Part shown: in pieces, positions 14,366 to 14,874 of the stretch
Position numbering within the stretch: position 1 is the first letter of the stretch
How the letters are laid out: each line of letters starts with the position of its first letter
Assembly: GCA_050251415.1 (NCBI GenBank)
Contig: JBFWMT010000061.1
Coordinates: 1 to 14,874 of the forward strand
From: UBA8514 sp050251415
GTDB lineage: Bacteria > Bacillota > Clostridia > Lachnospirales > Anaerotignaceae
Direction: 5' to 3'
DNA: 14,874 nucleotides
The notes under the pieces: generated by a model
Database searches by the model: none
What the model was told of the DNA's origin: nothing
Seen by the model: the letters and a program-made list of their open reading frames with translations, nothing else
Made by a program: the position numbers and the translations under genes

Positions 14366-14874
14366 ATGAATACAATATTTGTTTTACTTATTCAGGTACC
14401 ATGCATACTTTTTGCTACAACACTGCATGAATTTGTACGTGCGGCGGTGTCTACTGCATTGGGTGACAAAAAGCCTAAAAATGAAGGAAGATTAACAATT
14501 AATCCCATGAAGCACTTTGAGCCAATTGGTTTTATACTTTTTCTTGCAACGGGCTTTGGATGGGGTCAACCTGTGCAGACTAATGGACTTTTTTATAAAA
14601 ACAGAAAGAGAGATACACTGATTACAGCAATTTCACCTTCTGTTGCAAATATTGTGGCGGCAGTTTTATTTGCACTTTTTCTAAAGATTAATGTAACCCA
14701 ATCAGCAATTTTAAGTATTTTTTTGGTAAGTCTTATTAGGGTTAATGTATCGCTGGCGGTTTATAACGTTGTTCCAATTACGCCTATGGATGGGCTTAAG
14801 GTGCTTAGCGCGGTTATACCTTCAAACAGCTACTTTAGTTACATTCAGTATGAAAAAATAATACAGATGTTATT
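14366..14874 (+). CDS. M50/site-2-protease-like membrane protein with degenerate zinc motif, 3' partial
   Basis: 169 residues are visible and the frame is still open at the window end. It resembles the compact SpoIVFB-like S2P branch of family M50, intramembrane zinc proteases. Matching features are a first helix ending in L-H-E-F-V-R-A (20-26), L-T-I-N-P-M-K-H-F-E-P-I-G (43-55), F-G-W-G-Q-P-V (64-70), N-R-K-R-D (79-83), I-S-P-S-V-A-N (89-95) and N-V-V-P-I-T-P-M-D-G (134-143), which carries the third zinc ligand position, Asp142. The zinc motif HExxH reads HEFVR: His21 and the catalytic Glu22 remain, but the second His is Arg25. It is therefore either inactive or unusual. The ATG follows GAAAGGAA (14353-14360). 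It is separated from the protease gene by a terminator and has its own promoter. Confidence 0.82.
   Translation, partial: MNTIFVLLIQVPCILFATTLHEFVRAAVSTALGDKKPKNEGRLTINPMKHFEPIGFILFLATGFGWGQPVQTNGLFYKNRKRDTLITAISPSVANIVAAVLFALFLKINVTQSAILSIFLVSLIRVNVSLAVYNVVPITPMDGLKVLSAVIPSNSYFSYIQYEKIIQML

Noticed and set aside
1..14874. CRISPR array, tRNA/rRNA, insertion sequence or prophage
   Set aside because: No regularly spaced repeat array, cloverleaf, transposase or integrase signature was found on either strand by reading.

Overview
The window is AT-rich and densely packed with genes, all on the + strand. Short gaps, 4-11 base overlaps, strong AGGAGG-type ribosome sites and some GTG starts point to a low-GC Firmicute, most likely an anaerobic Clostridia member (Lachnospirales-like). 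That placement is inferred from gene content and style; no rRNA or other marker gene is present.

Region 1 (1-8576) reads as one long cell-envelope operon. Its genes are a MurJ/MviN-type lipid flippase (5' end cut off), an O-antigen ligase/polymerase-like membrane protein, a GT4 glycosyltransferase, two tandem single-pass DUF4330 proteins, a GT4-CsaB fusion (glycosyltransferase plus polysaccharide pyruvyl transferase), a TagA/WecG glycosyltransferase and a YitT-family membrane protein. TagA plus CsaB is the established pair for making pyruvylated ManNAc-GlcNAc units of a secondary cell wall polymer. The flippase and the Wzy-like protein would then export and polymerise or transfer the units. 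The two DUF4330 proteins lie inside this unit and have no known role; they are the best candidates for a new component. The region ends at a terminator (8613-8674).

Region 2 (8577-12906) starts with an AT-rich 307-base spacer holding a probable promoter and 11-bp direct repeats spaced exactly 20 bp. It continues with a CdaR/PucR-type regulator, then ftsE, ftsX and a secreted coiled-coil M23 (LytM) peptidoglycan hydrolase. FtsEX plus a coiled-coil hydrolase is the known division/elongation module in which an ABC-type complex switches on cell wall cleavage. A perfect 15-bp inverted repeat closes the region.

Region 3 (12907-14226) carries a CtpA/CtpB-like S41 protease with an intact Ser-Lys-Gln triad and a strong terminator. 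Region 4 (14227-14874) has a promoter with a perfect TATAAT and the start of an M50/site-2-protease-like membrane protein that continues beyond the window. Its zinc motif reads HEFVR instead of HExxH, so it may be a pseudoprotease.

No tRNA, rRNA, CRISPR array, transposase or attachment site was seen. The most interesting points are the degenerate M50 protein, the embedded DUF4330 pair, the atypical GT half of the CsaB fusion, the repeated N-terminal module of the O-antigen ligase-like protein, and the structured intergenic elements.
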